From the NCBI GenBank assembly GCA_003157445.1, contig PMJN01000243.1:1-5422 (forward strand): a DNA stretch of 5,422 bases, read 5' to 3'. Source of the DNA: Micrococcales bacterium. Lineage in GTDB: Bacteria; Actinomycetota; Actinomycetes; Actinomycetales; Dermatophilaceae. Of the stretch, positions 5,255 through 5,422 are shown one piece after another (within the stretch, counting starts at the first letter, position 1; each line of letters begins with the position of its first letter). The position numbers and the translations under genes are program-made. Under the pieces are notes generated by a model. The model searched no databases and had not been told where the DNA came from. It was given only the letters and a program-made list of their open reading frames with translations.

Positions 5255-5422
5255 GTGAGCCGACTCCTTCTTATCGACGGTCATTCGATGGCTTACCGGG
5301 CGTTCTTCGCGCTACCGGTGGCCAACTTCGCCACCAGCACCGGTCAGCCGACCAATGCTGTCTATGGGTTCACTTCGATGCTGATCAACGTCCTGCGCGA
5401 CGAGGCACCGACCCACGTCGGT
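5255..5422 (+). CDS. polA: DNA polymerase I, N-terminal part (5'-3' exonuclease domain)
   Basis: The first 56 codons of polA, cut by the window end. The product fills gaps and removes RNA primers during replication and repair. The visible part is the start of the 5'-3' exonuclease (FEN-like) domain: LLLIDGHSMAYRAFFALP at 4-21, where D8 is the expected metal-binding aspartate, then TGQPTNAVYGFTSML at 29-43. The GTG at 5255 is chosen because it puts the LLLIDG strand three residues from the N-terminus, as in other PolA proteins; the ATG at 5288 would remove it and is rejected. An AGG at 5243-5245 may serve as a weak ribosome binding site. Full-length actinobacterial PolA is about 900 residues, so nearly all of it lies outside. 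Confidence 0.95.
   Translation, partial: MSRLLLIDGHSMAYRAFFALPVANFATSTGQPTNAVYGFTSMLINVLRDEAPTHVG

Overview
The window is GC-rich DNA from an actinobacterium (Actinomycetota). The evidence is a FilP-type coiled-coil protein, an ANTAR-domain response regulator of the PdtaR type, and the start of polA close to that regulator. pdtaR and polA are also near neighbours in Mycobacterium tuberculosis (Rv1626 and Rv1629). I cannot fix the genus from the sequence.

Layout. Positions 1 to about 1577 look like decayed accessory DNA. They hold an array of about 23-bp repeats resembling the multiple terminal repeats of insertion sequences, a minus-strand gene tail, a strong imperfect hairpin, one weak reading frame with an N-terminal membrane segment (722-1168), a 63-bp tandem duplication inside that frame, and about 410 bp with nothing I can support. 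The minus strand from 2753 to 1680 encodes a FilP-family cytoskeletal coiled-coil protein. It has a clear ribosome binding site, a plausible sigma-70-type promoter overlain by repeats, and an expanded repetitive rod. Its stop codon lies inside a perfect 18-bp tandem duplication. Positions 2830-3255 appear non-coding. A possible 54-residue membrane protein (3420-3256, minus) diverges from the response regulator (3553-4197, plus). The regulator converges, with a 10-bp gap, on a DUF554 membrane protein (4993-4208, minus). Upstream of DUF554 is a short minus-strand frame (5233-5009) that may be the stump of a hotdog thioesterase. It diverges from polA, which starts at a GTG at 5255 and runs off the window.

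How the genes relate. They are not one pathway. FilP-like proteins shape the cell or its growth poles, PdtaR-type regulators act on RNA by antitermination, DUF554 proteins are membrane proteins of unknown substrate, and PolA is a DNA repair and replication enzyme. The right half is ordinary chromosomal core. The left third looks like a site of repeated insertion and decay.

I found no convincing new defence or mobile system. The best leads are the duplicated in-frame stop codon of filP with a protein-like extension beyond it, the repeats sitting on the filP promoter, and the repeat arrays on the left. All functional names come from recognising motifs by eye; no database search was made.
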